Shown here: positions 10,300 to 20,189 of the stretch, piece by piece
Position numbering within the stretch: the first letter of the stretch is position 1
Layout: the number at the start of each line of letters is the position of its first letter
Assembly: GCA_965153455.1 (NCBI GenBank)
Contig: OZ234498.1
Coordinates: 1,178,001 to 1,242,000, forward strand
Length of the DNA: 64,000 bases
From: Sphagnum compactum
Taxonomy: Eukaryota > Bryophyta > Sphagnopsida > Sphagnales
Reading direction: 5' to 3'
Translations under genes and position numbers: made by a program
The notes under the pieces: model-generated
What the model saw: the letters and a program-made list of their open reading frames with translations, nothing else
What the model was told of the DNA's origin: nothing
Database searches by the model: none

Positions 10300-11570
10300 T
10301 TTGAGCCCCGTGCATAATGCACAGGTGTGTGTATTTGACGGTACATTAAGGCGAATTAGCAGAGGAGCACAACCAAGAATATTTAGCTACTGGTTTACGG
10401 TAATTGCTCCAAAATTTCTATTACCCCACTATTCATCTTCCACCTTGACAAAGATTGCTGTGCAGAAATATGAGCTTTTGCTGCAAGCTCAAGGATGACA
10501 TATGTAGAGTGAAGCTTTCCAATGTGGTTAAGGAAGAATAATATGAAATCACCTGCAATTATACCCATATGACAATAGAGGTGAACTGACTGTAGAAGCA
10601 AAGTCCTGCAAAAACAAAAAAACCACCCTGAACCTGTATGAATATAAGAACATAACTCAAGAATCGATGTAGAAATTTCCAACATATTCATATGCAGAAA
10701 CCCCCCAACATATGTTGAACCTGGAAAGCTCACAGCAACTGGCAGCTATGAACAATACGGAGCACCACGTCAAGTCGAATATGATCATCAGCGCTAGTGC
10801 TGCATCCAAACACAACGATCGGGTAAGTATTTGAATGAGAATTTTCATTACCACAAAATATTGTATAAAGTCTAACTGCTACGGGTCATGATGTACGTGC
10901 GATCAACTACCGATGGTGTAGGATGAAGCAGTGCAGAAGAGCTTATACCCACAACATCGTTAAGCTGCTGTTGTTGCTGCTGCTACTGCTGTTACCGGAT
11001 TACCACATGACGTGAATCTGCACCAGATCAGGAGATTGTCGACATTGAAAGCTCATGCGGCAGCAAGTAGTTCTTGTGATGAGGAGGAGGAGATTCTGAT
11101 GGAGATAATTCTCTACAACTTTGACCATGCAAACTATGTGGATCATGTACCCGCTGAAGCAGAGCTGCATCGTCTTGGAAAATAATGAGTTGCGAAAGCC
11201 ATGTGCAAGTTCCTCTTAATATAGCTTCTACAAAGTGTAAGTGCAGGGTTGCATCATCAAGTGCACCATCCCACCACACTTGTACACACTGCTGCTAGCC
11301 CTATCAGACGTGTGCCACAGATGCAGCAGACGACAACCTCTCGCGACCTTTTCAATCTGTGTTTTTGTGTGTGTGTGTGTGCGTGCATGCACGTCTGTCT
11401 GTTTTTTTTGAGAATCTAAATGTAGCTGGAATTGTCATCCTTACTGTCTCGCTCACCGTCTTTCTTGATCATCTGCTCTCTTGCGTGCGCGCCTGCACAT
11501 GTGTCTGTTCTCTTTGTGAATAGAATAGTAAAAAAGGCCTAATGCGGATTAAGGGGAAGCTTCATTCGTC
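10296..11570 (-). mobile_element. Second Helitron-like element, tail-to-tail with its neighbour
   Basis: CTAG at 10296-10299 is also the 3' end of a minus-strand element: reading leftward, GTGCATTATGCAC (10310-10322), then GGGGCTCAAACTAG. The far side near 11550-11570 has GGGGAAGCTTCATTCGTCCG, the 5' subterminal motif used throughout the cluster. The interior includes the right arm of the long inverted repeat (11220-11545). No gene fragment was recognised in it; the 112-codon minus frame at 10395-10733 has no domain I know. The 5' end is approximate. Confidence 0.5.
11220..11545 (-). repeat. Right arm of long inverted repeat
   Basis: Reverse complement of sequence in 3060-3505, with a single 104-bp unit instead of 2.3. 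Similarity covers AAGTGCACCATCCCACCACA and GACGACAACCTCTCGCGACC. The distance between arms is about 7.7 kb. Confidence 0.75.
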
Positions 11571-12640
11571 CGGCTTAAATAGTCGGCTGATGGGATGGAT
11601 GAATTAAAAAATTAAAACTTTATATATATATATATAAGATTATTTTTCATTTTTCTATTTTTTTATTATTATTATAAACCAAAAAAAAACACCGAAAATA
11701 GAGAACGAAAAAGAAAAGAAAAAGACCACGTCCTCTCTGTACAGTAAATCTTGGGGGTGCCCCCCCTGGGGCCGGGCATGAGGGGGCGGGGGGGGGGGTT
11801 ATTTATTTCTGCCAGGGTTTTCTTCCCTGTATGATGCCATCTTCCCTGTATGACGGGACGGATGGATGGACTGGTCGGACGGATGGAGGAAATGTCCGTC
11901 CGGCTTAAATAGACGGCTGATGGGATGGATGAATTAAAAAATTAAAACTTATATATAAGATTATTTATCATTATTTTATTTTATTATTATTATTATAAAC
12001 CAAAAAAAAACACCGAAAACAGAGAACGAAAAAAAAAATGAAAAGAAAAAGACCACGTCCTCTTACAGTAAATCTCAGGGGGCCGGGCATGAGGGGGCGG
12101 GGGGGGTTATTTATTTCTGCCAGGGTTTTCTTCCCTGTATGATGCCATCTTCCCTATATGACGGGACGGATGGATGGACGGGTCGGACGGACGGAGGAAA
12201 TGTCCGTCCGGTCCGGACGGATTTAGGGGAAGCTTCATTCGTCCGGCTTCAGGGGAAGCTTCATTGTTCCTTGACATCCATCCCCGTCCGGCTTAAATAG
12301 TCGGCTGATGGGATGGATGAATTAAAAAATTAAAACTTTATATATATATATATATATAAGATTATTTTTCATTTTTCTATTTTATTATTAAACAAAAAAA
12401 AACACCGAAAACAGAGAATGAAAAAGAAAATGAAAAGAAAAAGACCACGTCCTCTCTGTACAGTAAATCTTGGGGGTGCCCCCCCTTGGGGCCGAGCATG
12501 AGGGGGCGGGGGGGGGGGGTTATTTATTTCTGCCAGGGTTTTCTTCCCTGTATGATGCCATCTTCCCTGTATGACGGGACGGATGGATGGACGGGTCGGA
12601 CGGATGGAGGAAATGTCCGTCCGATCCGGACGGATTTAGG
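11568..12640. repeat. Tandem triplication, unit ~330-390 bp
   Basis: GTCCGGCTTAAATAG(T/A) begins copies at 11568, 11898 and 12286. Each copy has a TA run, an A-rich stretch with ACACCGAAAA, GACCACGTCC, a CCCCCC/GGGGGG segment, TTATTTATTTCTGCCAGGGT, CTTCCCTGTATGATGCCATC and a GGATGGATGGAC minisatellite. The second copy has lost part of the C-run and has gained about 60 bp. The units end with Helitron-type GGGGAAGCTTCATT motifs, so these are probably Helitron terminal fragments multiplied in tandem. Confidence 0.85.
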
Positions 12641-12673
12641 GGAAGCTTCATTCGCACGGCTTCAGGGGAAGCT

Positions 12674-13880
12674 TCATTGTTTGAACCCCGTGCCTAATGC
12701 ACAGGTGTGTTATTTCAACAATGTTTGGTTCATGTTTTAGTTTTTGTTAAAAACTTTTATCTTTTTTATTTTTTATTTTTATGTGTTTTCTGTTATTATT
12801 GTTATTATTTATAATAAAAATAATGTGTTTCTTTTTGACTTTTGTATTTTTGTTTATTTGGATGCAAGTTTGAAGTTTGGAGAAAGAAGACACACCTCAT
12901 TCTTTTTCAAGTAGGGTTTTTCTTCATTATTATAAGTTTTATTTTTTCTTATTTTCTATTCTTCATTTGGTTTCTTCTTTTTGGTAATTTTTTTTCTTTT
13001 AAGATTTTTTTACTGTACTCCCTTTCCTTGTTTCATTTGTTTCCATTCCTTTTTTATAGTTTTTGTGTTTTTACTTTTTTTTGTTTATGTTTGTTTCATG
13101 TTTTTATTTTTTCTATTCTTATTTTGTCTATCTTCATTTTTTTTCTATTTTTATGCATTATTTATTTTTCTATCTTCTATTTCAAGAAAAATCTAGTTTT
13201 TCTAATATGTTTTATAATAATTTGTTTTTAAAAAAATTTGTATTTTTGTTTGATTAGATGCAGGTTTGAAGTTTGGAAATAGAAGACAAACCTCATTTTT
13301 TTTTCAAGTATGGTTTTTTTTCTGTCTTTTGCTCTCTGTTTTGTTTCTTTTTTTTGTCATCTATTTTTTAATTTTCTTTTAAGATTATTTTACTGTATTT
13401 CCCTTTTTTTATGTTTAAATATCTTTATTTTATAAGTTTTCATTTTGGTTCTATTTTTAAGTGTTTAAAAAAAGTTTCTAATTGTTAAAGTGTTTTTCTC
13501 TTTTTATTTTTATTTTTAGTTTTTTCCCTTTTTTAAATATATATTTGTTTTTTTTTTCCTTTTTTGTTACAACTTTGTTTCGTTTCATTTATTTATTAAT
13601 AACTTGTCTTCTTCTTTTTTTAATTTGAAATTTCTTGTGTTATTTTAAAAAGATTTCTTCTCTTGTTTCTCAAGTTTTTTTTCGACAATTTTTAGTTTTT
13701 TAAAATTAGTTTTTAGCTTTTGACAAATTGCAAGGCCACAGGAGTTTTTCAGCCTTCACATTGTAGAGGATTATTATATGATGCCATTCATGGATGGATG
13801 ACGGGATGGATGGATGGATGACGGGATGGATGGATAGATGGGTCACGTGATGAAAAAAGCTTCACGATGTCCTAAGAATT
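12674..13880 (-). mobile_element. Inverted copy of the 8915-10299 Helitron-like element
   Basis: The hairpin GTGCCTAATGCAC at 12690-12702 precedes TGTTATTTCAACAATG, and the T-rich interior is the reverse complement of 9000-10290; for example 13246-13420 matches 9110-9262. The far end holds CATCC/GGATG minisatellites (13787-13845) and AAGCTTCACGATGTCC. The CTAG end is replaced by TTCATTG, where a neighbouring 5' motif is fused on. Phe-rich open frames here are translations of T-runs. Confidence 0.65.
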
Positions 13881-14151
13881 GGCGTCTCTAAGCTCGCGCG
13901 TTTCACCTTTGCTGCCATACAACTGCTGCTCCATTCCCTTCAAGAGCGCGCCTGCTCTTTTGCTACACCCACACCTTTTCCTCCCTCCCCAAGAACCTAA
14001 ACTGCTAGCATGTGCAAGTCTCGCTATATTTAGCTACTGTCCGTCCGGATTAAGGGGAAGCTTCACGAACGTCCTCACTACATTTAGCTACTGTCTGTAG
14101 CTACTGTCCGTCCGGCTTCAGGGGAAGCTTCATTCTTCCTTTACTATATGT
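13880..14151 (-). mobile_element. Short Helitron-like 5' end pieces
   Basis: Two repeats of TACTGTCCGTCCGG(C/A)TT followed by GGGGAAGCTTCA (14036-14066 and 14104-14135) lead to CTTTACTATATG at 14139-14150, the minus-oriented 5' terminal motif shared with 16601, 17191 and 17300. The preceding 150 bp look like unrelated unique DNA. The boundary on the low side is not defined. Confidence 0.4.
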
Positions 14152-14816
14152 AATAATTACTAGTTTGAACCCCGTGCCTAATGCACAGGTGTGTGTATTT
14201 GACTGTACATATCACAAAATGATGCTGAATGATGTTGGTGTCCCAGTTACTTCGTTTTGTAAAATTTCATTCCCAGTTAAGCATTTGATGTCGTATTATG
14301 CCGAAAGTGGTCGTTCTCGCCCCCTAATCGCCTGACTTTATGGGGAACTTTAGTATCTTTTGCCCTTTACATTGAAGGGATGTGTTATTTTCAGCCCTTC
14401 ATTTTTTGTGAGCGTATTTGACAAAGATTTTTATCAAAAAATATCAATTACTAAAACTTATTGAAGTAATGAACCTTTTCTAATTCCAATAATTTAACAT
14501 GAATACATTTTATTTAAATAAAAAATCCAATATGAATCCATTTTTGCCCAAAAATAAGGATAAGCTTTATGGTGATAGATGCCACTCCGTAAAGATGCCA
14601 AGCTGCTAGGCTGATTTATTTCCACAATACAACTCACCGCAATGGATTGAAGGTTCTCCATTCAATATGCTACACCTACCAAATTTCACCTCACTTTGCT
14701 TTCAAATTCCACAATCACAGTATTGTTTTTTGCTAGAAGAATAAGGCCTTCAGTCAAAGGTCAACCATAGTATATATCTAATATATATAATATCCTTGGT
14801 TTTGTCCTCTTGCGGT

Positions 14817-14900
14817 GGTGTCCGGTCGTCCTTTCCATCCATTCGTCTCGTCTTCCATCCCGTCATCCATCCGCCCCTCCATCCATCCAAGGCAAAGAGG
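14817..14900. repeat. CATCC/GTCC minisatellite
   Basis: Short array of TCCATCCATTCGTC, CCATCCCGTCATCC and CCATCCATCC words, of the same type as those flanking other Helitron ends here, next to a G-run (14899-14907). The 300 bp on either side hold no recognisable gene. Confidence 0.7.
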
Positions 14901-15844
14901 GGGGGGGAGGGCGCGAGCCCTTCTTAAATTGCAAAACTCCACTGTTTCAGGGAATTGCCCATTCTGCCCTATTTATAGCACAATAGGTATCCATCCTGTT
15001 GTGAAGGGGTATTGGGCCATAATAAAAATTTCAGGCAGGCACTGAGGAAGGCTCGATATGCAATCAGTGCAGCCAATTTTTTCCTTTTTTGGGTTTTGGG
15101 GAGAGGGGGAAAGGGAGAAATTTTTTCTTTTTTCTATTGGGGGTGGGGGTCCCGTCATCCATCCATGGAATGAAGGAGACAATCATGTGGCAATTTATCT
15201 CATAGTAAGGAGGTAGTTGCCAGGAGGGACCTAGCAGTGTTGTTTTTTATTTTATTTTTCTAAGATTTTTTGTTTGTAGCCACAGTGGGGATCTTCCATA
15301 GAAAAATGTGGCGACCTTCCTCAAGAAGATTGTGCCAAAACTAGCTATAAAGCCGGATATGAAGTAAATAACTGTAATCATGCTTCTATATCTTTGACTA
15401 CACACTCAAAACCAACCAAATATATTTGATAATTTTGTCTTTTTTTGCTCCCCCCCCCCCCCCCCCCCACTCACTTTTGGGGGATTTCACAGTGTCTGAA
15501 GGTCACGGGTACCCACTAGTATTGAATAATAAACAATACATTTGGTGTGGAACAATAAGCATATAAGCATTCCACACATACTAACAATCACACTTTTTAC
15601 ATGAATTGAAGCAATTCACCTCTTCACTAATTAAAACATAATTTCTTGAAGCTAAATTTTCTCTTTGTTTATTAAGCTTTTGAATTTAGGGCTATAGAAG
15701 CAATGACAACCCCAGGTGTATTCATGGCAGAACAATTGCAGCAATTCTGTTGTCATGGACTTGACCAGAAACTAAGCTCACATGAGAAACAGGCAAGCGC
15801 CAAACTAAAATACATAATTGAGGCACACACCATGAGAGACTTAC

Positions 15845-16402
15845 CATGTACCATTGCATGGCCACAAAATCAGTAACAACTGTAATTTGCTTGAGCCTTT
15901 GAGGAGCCATGTGGTGGAACCAGCAGTAGGCATGTTTCTTTGCTTCATCCACCTTTGAGTACCGCTTATACATGCTGACTGTTTGTCTATTGCTTTCCAC
16001 AACATGCATTTCTCCCATGTAAAACAGGAATGGCTGCTTGCATATGGACATGGGTACAGGCTGTGTGTCAAAGCTGAACTCCAGGTCATGATTATCATGG
16101 TTCCAAGCTGTAAAGGAAGTTTCAACAGTCGTCAATGTTCGAGGAAGAATAATCTGCGAGAATACCTGTACAACATACCCTAATGAAATGGAGAATGACA
16201 ACCCGAGCTCATGATCATAGCAAATTGACTACTGCAACAAATTTCCAGGATCAGTACGCATGGCCGTCATCAGTTGCTTCAGGCCTTCAAGTGCAGTCAG
16301 CCCTAGGAATACTGGTTCAATCAACTCGAGATGGTGCATAGATATGAAGGGTGTGACTGGATGAGCTGCAAACAATCCAAGTGCATTTCCAAAAACATCA
16401 AA
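15845..16402 (-). pseudogene. DUF604 fringe-like glycosyltransferase exon with amber stop
   Basis: The translated exon begins FDVFGNALGLFAAHPVTPF and ends near LKQITVV, matching the C-terminal half of plant DUF604 proteins (putative beta-1,3-galactosyltransferases, Golgi type II membrane enzymes). Family landmarks are HHLELIEPVF, SICYDHELG, SLGYVVQVF, CKQPFLFYMGE and AYCWFH. The exon is bounded by an acceptor (GTGCAG before 16402) and a donor (GTAAGT from 15844). One in-frame TAG at 16229-16231 sits where the family has Gln before SICYD, a single C-to-T change. No N-terminal catalytic part and no obvious final exon are present. It lies inside a Helitron-like element, so capture is the likely origin. 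Confidence 0.75.
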
Positions 16403-16600
16403 CTGCACAATGCCAAACACCAGTAAGTGATAGAATTTCACTGGAAGAGAGACAGAGCATGAGAGAAAGAGTGAACTCATGCTCCTGATTTGTACCAAGT
16501 GCAAATTTCAGACATTGCAGATGCATCAGAGATTACACAGTTGTTGTGTGGAAGAAAAGTATGTTGTTGCATCTTCTGCTGGTGGAATTTTCTTTGGTTA

Positions 16601-17198
16601 TATATAGTAAAGGACGTCGTGAAGCTTTCCATCCATTTGTTCCGTCATTCATCCGTCCATCCGTCCAGTCATCCATTCGTCCCGTGACCATCAAATGGCA
16701 GCATGGTTGTACAGAATCTTAAGGATTCAGTATTGCCATTATAAATTTCAGTAGGCCACTCCAGGACTTCCCCGCACATCAAATCTCTTAACAACACTGC
16801 AGATCGATCTTCTTTTGTTCTTCTGGATCTGATGAATGTGAGTCAGCTACTCTTCAACAACAACTTCCACACACATCAAATCCCTCGTCACCATGAGCAT
16901 TGCAGAAGAAAAAGAATCTGCAGCATTCTTCTTCATCTCCAACTGCATCCTCTTATTATCCGGCGCATCCTTCTCAATCCGAATAGTCGTCTCCTTCTCT
17001 TTCAAGAGCGACATAATTTGTCTCTTCCTATTGCCGCTGCTACTCTTGTTGCTGTAGCAATCTGTATTCCACTCTTTCTCCCCCGCATCGAAGACCTAAT
17101 CACAAAGCTTGTCGAGGTAAACACACCATCACGGGACGGATGGACGGATGAATGATGGAACAGATGGATGGAAAGCTTCACGACGTCCTTTACTATAT
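16601..17198. repeat. ~600-bp segment with ~65-bp inverted terminal repeats
   Basis: ATATAGTAAAGGACGTCGTG plus GAAGCTTTCCATCCAT at 16602-16680 is the near-perfect reverse complement of 17120-17198; mismatches are few. Each arm is a Helitron-type 5' end with CATCC/GTCC minisatellite, so two 5' ends face outward. The interior has a 107-codon frame (16832-17155) without recognisable domains. Transcribed, the segment would fold into a long hairpin. Confidence 0.7.
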
Positions 17199-17209
17199 GT
17201 AATGTCCAT

Positions 17210-17310
17210 CCAGCTTAAATAGACGGATGACGAGATGGATGAAATGTCCGTCCGGTTGGATGACGGGACGGATGAAGGGGAAGCTTCACGACGTCCTTTA
17301 CTATATATAA
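17210..17310 (-). mobile_element. Additional Helitron 5' end fragment
   Basis: GGATGACGGGACGGATGAAG then GGGGAAGCTTCACGACGTCC and TTTACTATATATAAT. It is a second copy of the terminal motif placed 100 bp after the one at 17191, with its own minisatellite between. From 17310 a different AT-rich dispersed repeat begins. Confidence 0.55.
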
Positions 17311-17490
17311 TGAGTTCTCTTATCCTTTCCACTTTTTGATATGATTTTTTTTTTAAATGAATTTTTTTTGTCTCTTGTTATTAATATATATATACTTATC
17401 TGAGTAAATGACATGTTTTTTTTTTGGTGTTAATCATTGTTCAGTAAATATGAATTTTTTAAAAATATATAATTATTGTCAAATTTTATG
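17308..17490 (+). repeat. Dispersed AT-rich repeat, copy 1 of 2
   Basis: From CCTTTCCACTTTTTGATATG to TTGTCAAATTTT this matches 62280-62445 in the same orientation with moderate divergence (shared ATCATTGTTCAATAAATATG-type words). Both copies start next to GAGTYCTC. Identity of the family is unknown. Confidence 0.6.
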
Positions 17491-17499
17491 TTTCGGTTT

Positions 17500-20189
17500 A
17501 TCATAATTTTGAATCAACATACTAAAACATGTTAATTATTTTAAGTTTTTATAAAATCATAAATTATAATGTTTTTATATATGCCATGCACATTACATCT
17601 CATTTACATGTGATAGAAAACTTTTGAAATTTTGAAACATCTTTAAAAAAATTTACAAAAAATTATTTTATAATTATTAAATTGTGAGTGCTTTTTGAAT
17701 ATGAGTAGTAGGCTATTATCATCTAAATTATTTTATTAAAATTGAAAATTAAAAATTAAATTGATAATTTTAAATTTTTGAATTTTTCAACATTCATTTT
17801 AGTCATTTAGCATAATTTGAAAGGATTAACATAATTTTAAAATGTCAAAACAAAAATATAACAAAAATATAGTTTTCATCACAATCCAACATGATTTTTG
17901 ACTCCTATGAATGTATTTTTAACCCTTTAATGCCCACATACACAAATTAATTAAAACAATGATTTAAAGTCAGACATGCTTAATCTACACAATCTAAAAC
18001 TAAACACCAAAGACCATTTTGGTTTTGCAATTCAACAAAATTTTGGTTTCAAGAGTTGGATTTTCTGTAGACCACATTTTGCACAACAAATTTGCCAAAT
18101 CTATGCACAACCATCTTATTAAATTACACGATTTACAAGAAGTTCTTTCAATCTTTGCTTGTTCTAAATAAGAAAGACCAAAACCCACAAAACAGTTGCC
18201 AAACTGTGCACAACATGTTGTACACAATTTACAAAAGCTTCAATCGTCACTTGTTGCAAGCATGATGACGTTATATGAAAAAAGCTCTAACTTCACACCC
18301 ATCAAGATTCATTTATTTGCTTGAATAAAATTTTCAATTGCCGTGTAAACATCATGCAAGGTCGAGTGGTTGTGTCCTTTATGGCAGGCTCAAGCAAAAC
18401 CGTGGTTTTGAAAGATGATGAAATGGTGGAACTTGTTTAGGTAATTTGAATGCCAAATGGATTTTATTTAAAAAAGAATCTAAGAACTACTGCTAGGTCT
18501 CCAGCTAATCACCTACGAAATGTTATCACTAAATTTGACACAAATGCCAAGTTTTTAACACTCTGGACAGATCTAGTAAAACTTTTTAAATAATTTTTTT
18601 GAGATATTGACATTTCACAATAGTGATGTCGCAAATAATTTGTACAACCATTCCCACTGGCAATGTAATTTGCAACAAGAATTTGTACCCATTTTCATTG
18701 CTTTGTAAATTGTTCCCCAAGTTCTCAATAGGCTCACAATGTGTTCCAAAAAGATCTCACCCCTACAAGTTTTCAAATAACTTTCAATGCCTCACAAAAC
18801 ATACCTGAATTTTTTTCTTTGTATTGAAACCACCTCTCTACATATAAGATATGTTTTGAGTCACTTGAAGGGAGTTTTAGCTATTCAAATTTCATGTACA
18901 AACTTTTTGCCATTCGAATAATGTGAAGGCAAGGAACCCCTTGTTGGCTTTTCCTGGATTCTCAGACTCTAGAAGTTTTGACAAAGTTTTGTGGACTTAC
19001 ATACCTGGGTTTAGTAACAAGATATTGGACTTGTAGTTAAATTAGAACTATAAATTATCAACCATAGATTTCAGTGGGAAAAAATTTGATGGGGACACCA
19101 ATAATTTAATAAAGGCAATTTTGTACCTTCAGTAGCACCTGCAATAAAAAAACAATTAAGGACTCAGATGCTTGACATTCTAGATCTGAATCCTAACATG
19201 CCAGTGTCTCATGTGTATCAAAGACAAGGCATTAGATTCCAATAAATCATGGGTCTAAAAGCAGCAGGGATGAAAATGGTTTGTCCTATGCAAAAGCATT
19301 TTGCACATGTGCTTTACCCTCTATGTACAAATGGGTTCAAGGGCATTTGAAAACAACACATGTACAATTGACACAGTAGTTTAGCTAGGCTTTGAATGAT
19401 ACCTATAAGCACATGGACAAGGTGTTAATCCTACAAAATTAAAAAAGCCCTTCATTGTTGTTCTTTTGTAACTCTAGATTGGATCAAGTTAAGGAACAAA
19501 CAAAAGCGTTTCCATTTACATTGTAGGACCAAGAGGAACAAAAATAATAACCCCTCCATTTATGCTTCTTTTAACATTAATATTGGATAAGGCCAAAAGG
19601 GGGAAAAAAAAATTGGTCCATTTTGGTTACTCTTCATAAGGTGGAAAGGAGTGGTTCCTTTTCCTTTATTTTGCCTCTTCTAAAAATGGCCCAGTCTTTC
19701 AATTTGCATATGACTGATTATCAAAATTGGGCTTATTATCTACCTTTAAAAATAAAAAAAAACTTATATAAGTGAGGATAAAATAATTATTCCCATTTGC
19801 ATCAATGTCCACCAAGCTTTGAATTGATTTTGGGGGTTTTAAATATGACATGATATAGGGGAACACCCATAATAGGACATATTATCAAAAATAATTAACC
19901 AATAGTCTTTAGGTTGGTTTTAGTCATATTTTATCACCAAAAGAAAAAAAAAAGAATTACTCCATTTTTTATCTTCATAAGGTGGATATGACCAAAAGGA
20001 ACAAGAAAGGGGTGGTTCCTTCTCTCTTATTTTGCCTCTTCAAAAAATGGCCCAATCTTTCAATTTGTGTTTGATTTAGTGTTTGATTTGCAAAAGTAGA
20101 AATATATAAAATTAATGTCAATGTCATTCCCACTAAAATTATCATTTGACATCATTTAGGTTTAACACCACTGAGTTCAATCAAACCCC
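17500..20189. other. AT-rich stretch without recognisable gene
   Basis: No open frame over 80 codons and no domain was recognised. 19612-19720 and 19955-20085 form a diverged direct repeat (CTTCATAAGGTGGA, TTTTGCCTCTTC, AATGGCCCA words). The word set recurs around 33760-33800, so it belongs to a dispersed family. Confidence 0.55.

Larger units (their letters stand above)
14160..17205 (-). mobile_element. Helitron-like element carrying a DUF604 gene fragment
   Basis: The minus-strand 3' end is clear: hairpin GTGCCTAATGCAC at 14174-14186, then CTAG at 14160-14163 followed by T. The next 400 bp match the region just upstream of the autonomous element's 3' end in reverse complement (for example TGGATTCATA words near 14527). 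The 5' end is taken as ACTATAT at 17192-17198, with alternatives at 16601 (opposite orientation) or 17300. The interior holds the glycosyltransferase exon at 15845-16402 on the same strand as the element, as expected of Helitron gene capture. Whether one element spans all of this needs a comparative alignment. Confidence 0.45.

Noticed and set aside
12842-13231. Phe-rich, membrane-like small proteins
   Set aside because: Translations of T-runs in the non-autonomous Helitron copy; the reverse complement elsewhere is non-coding A-runs.
17130-17340. Minus-strand frame with PSVPS repeats
   Set aside because: Translation of GGATG/GGACG minisatellites.
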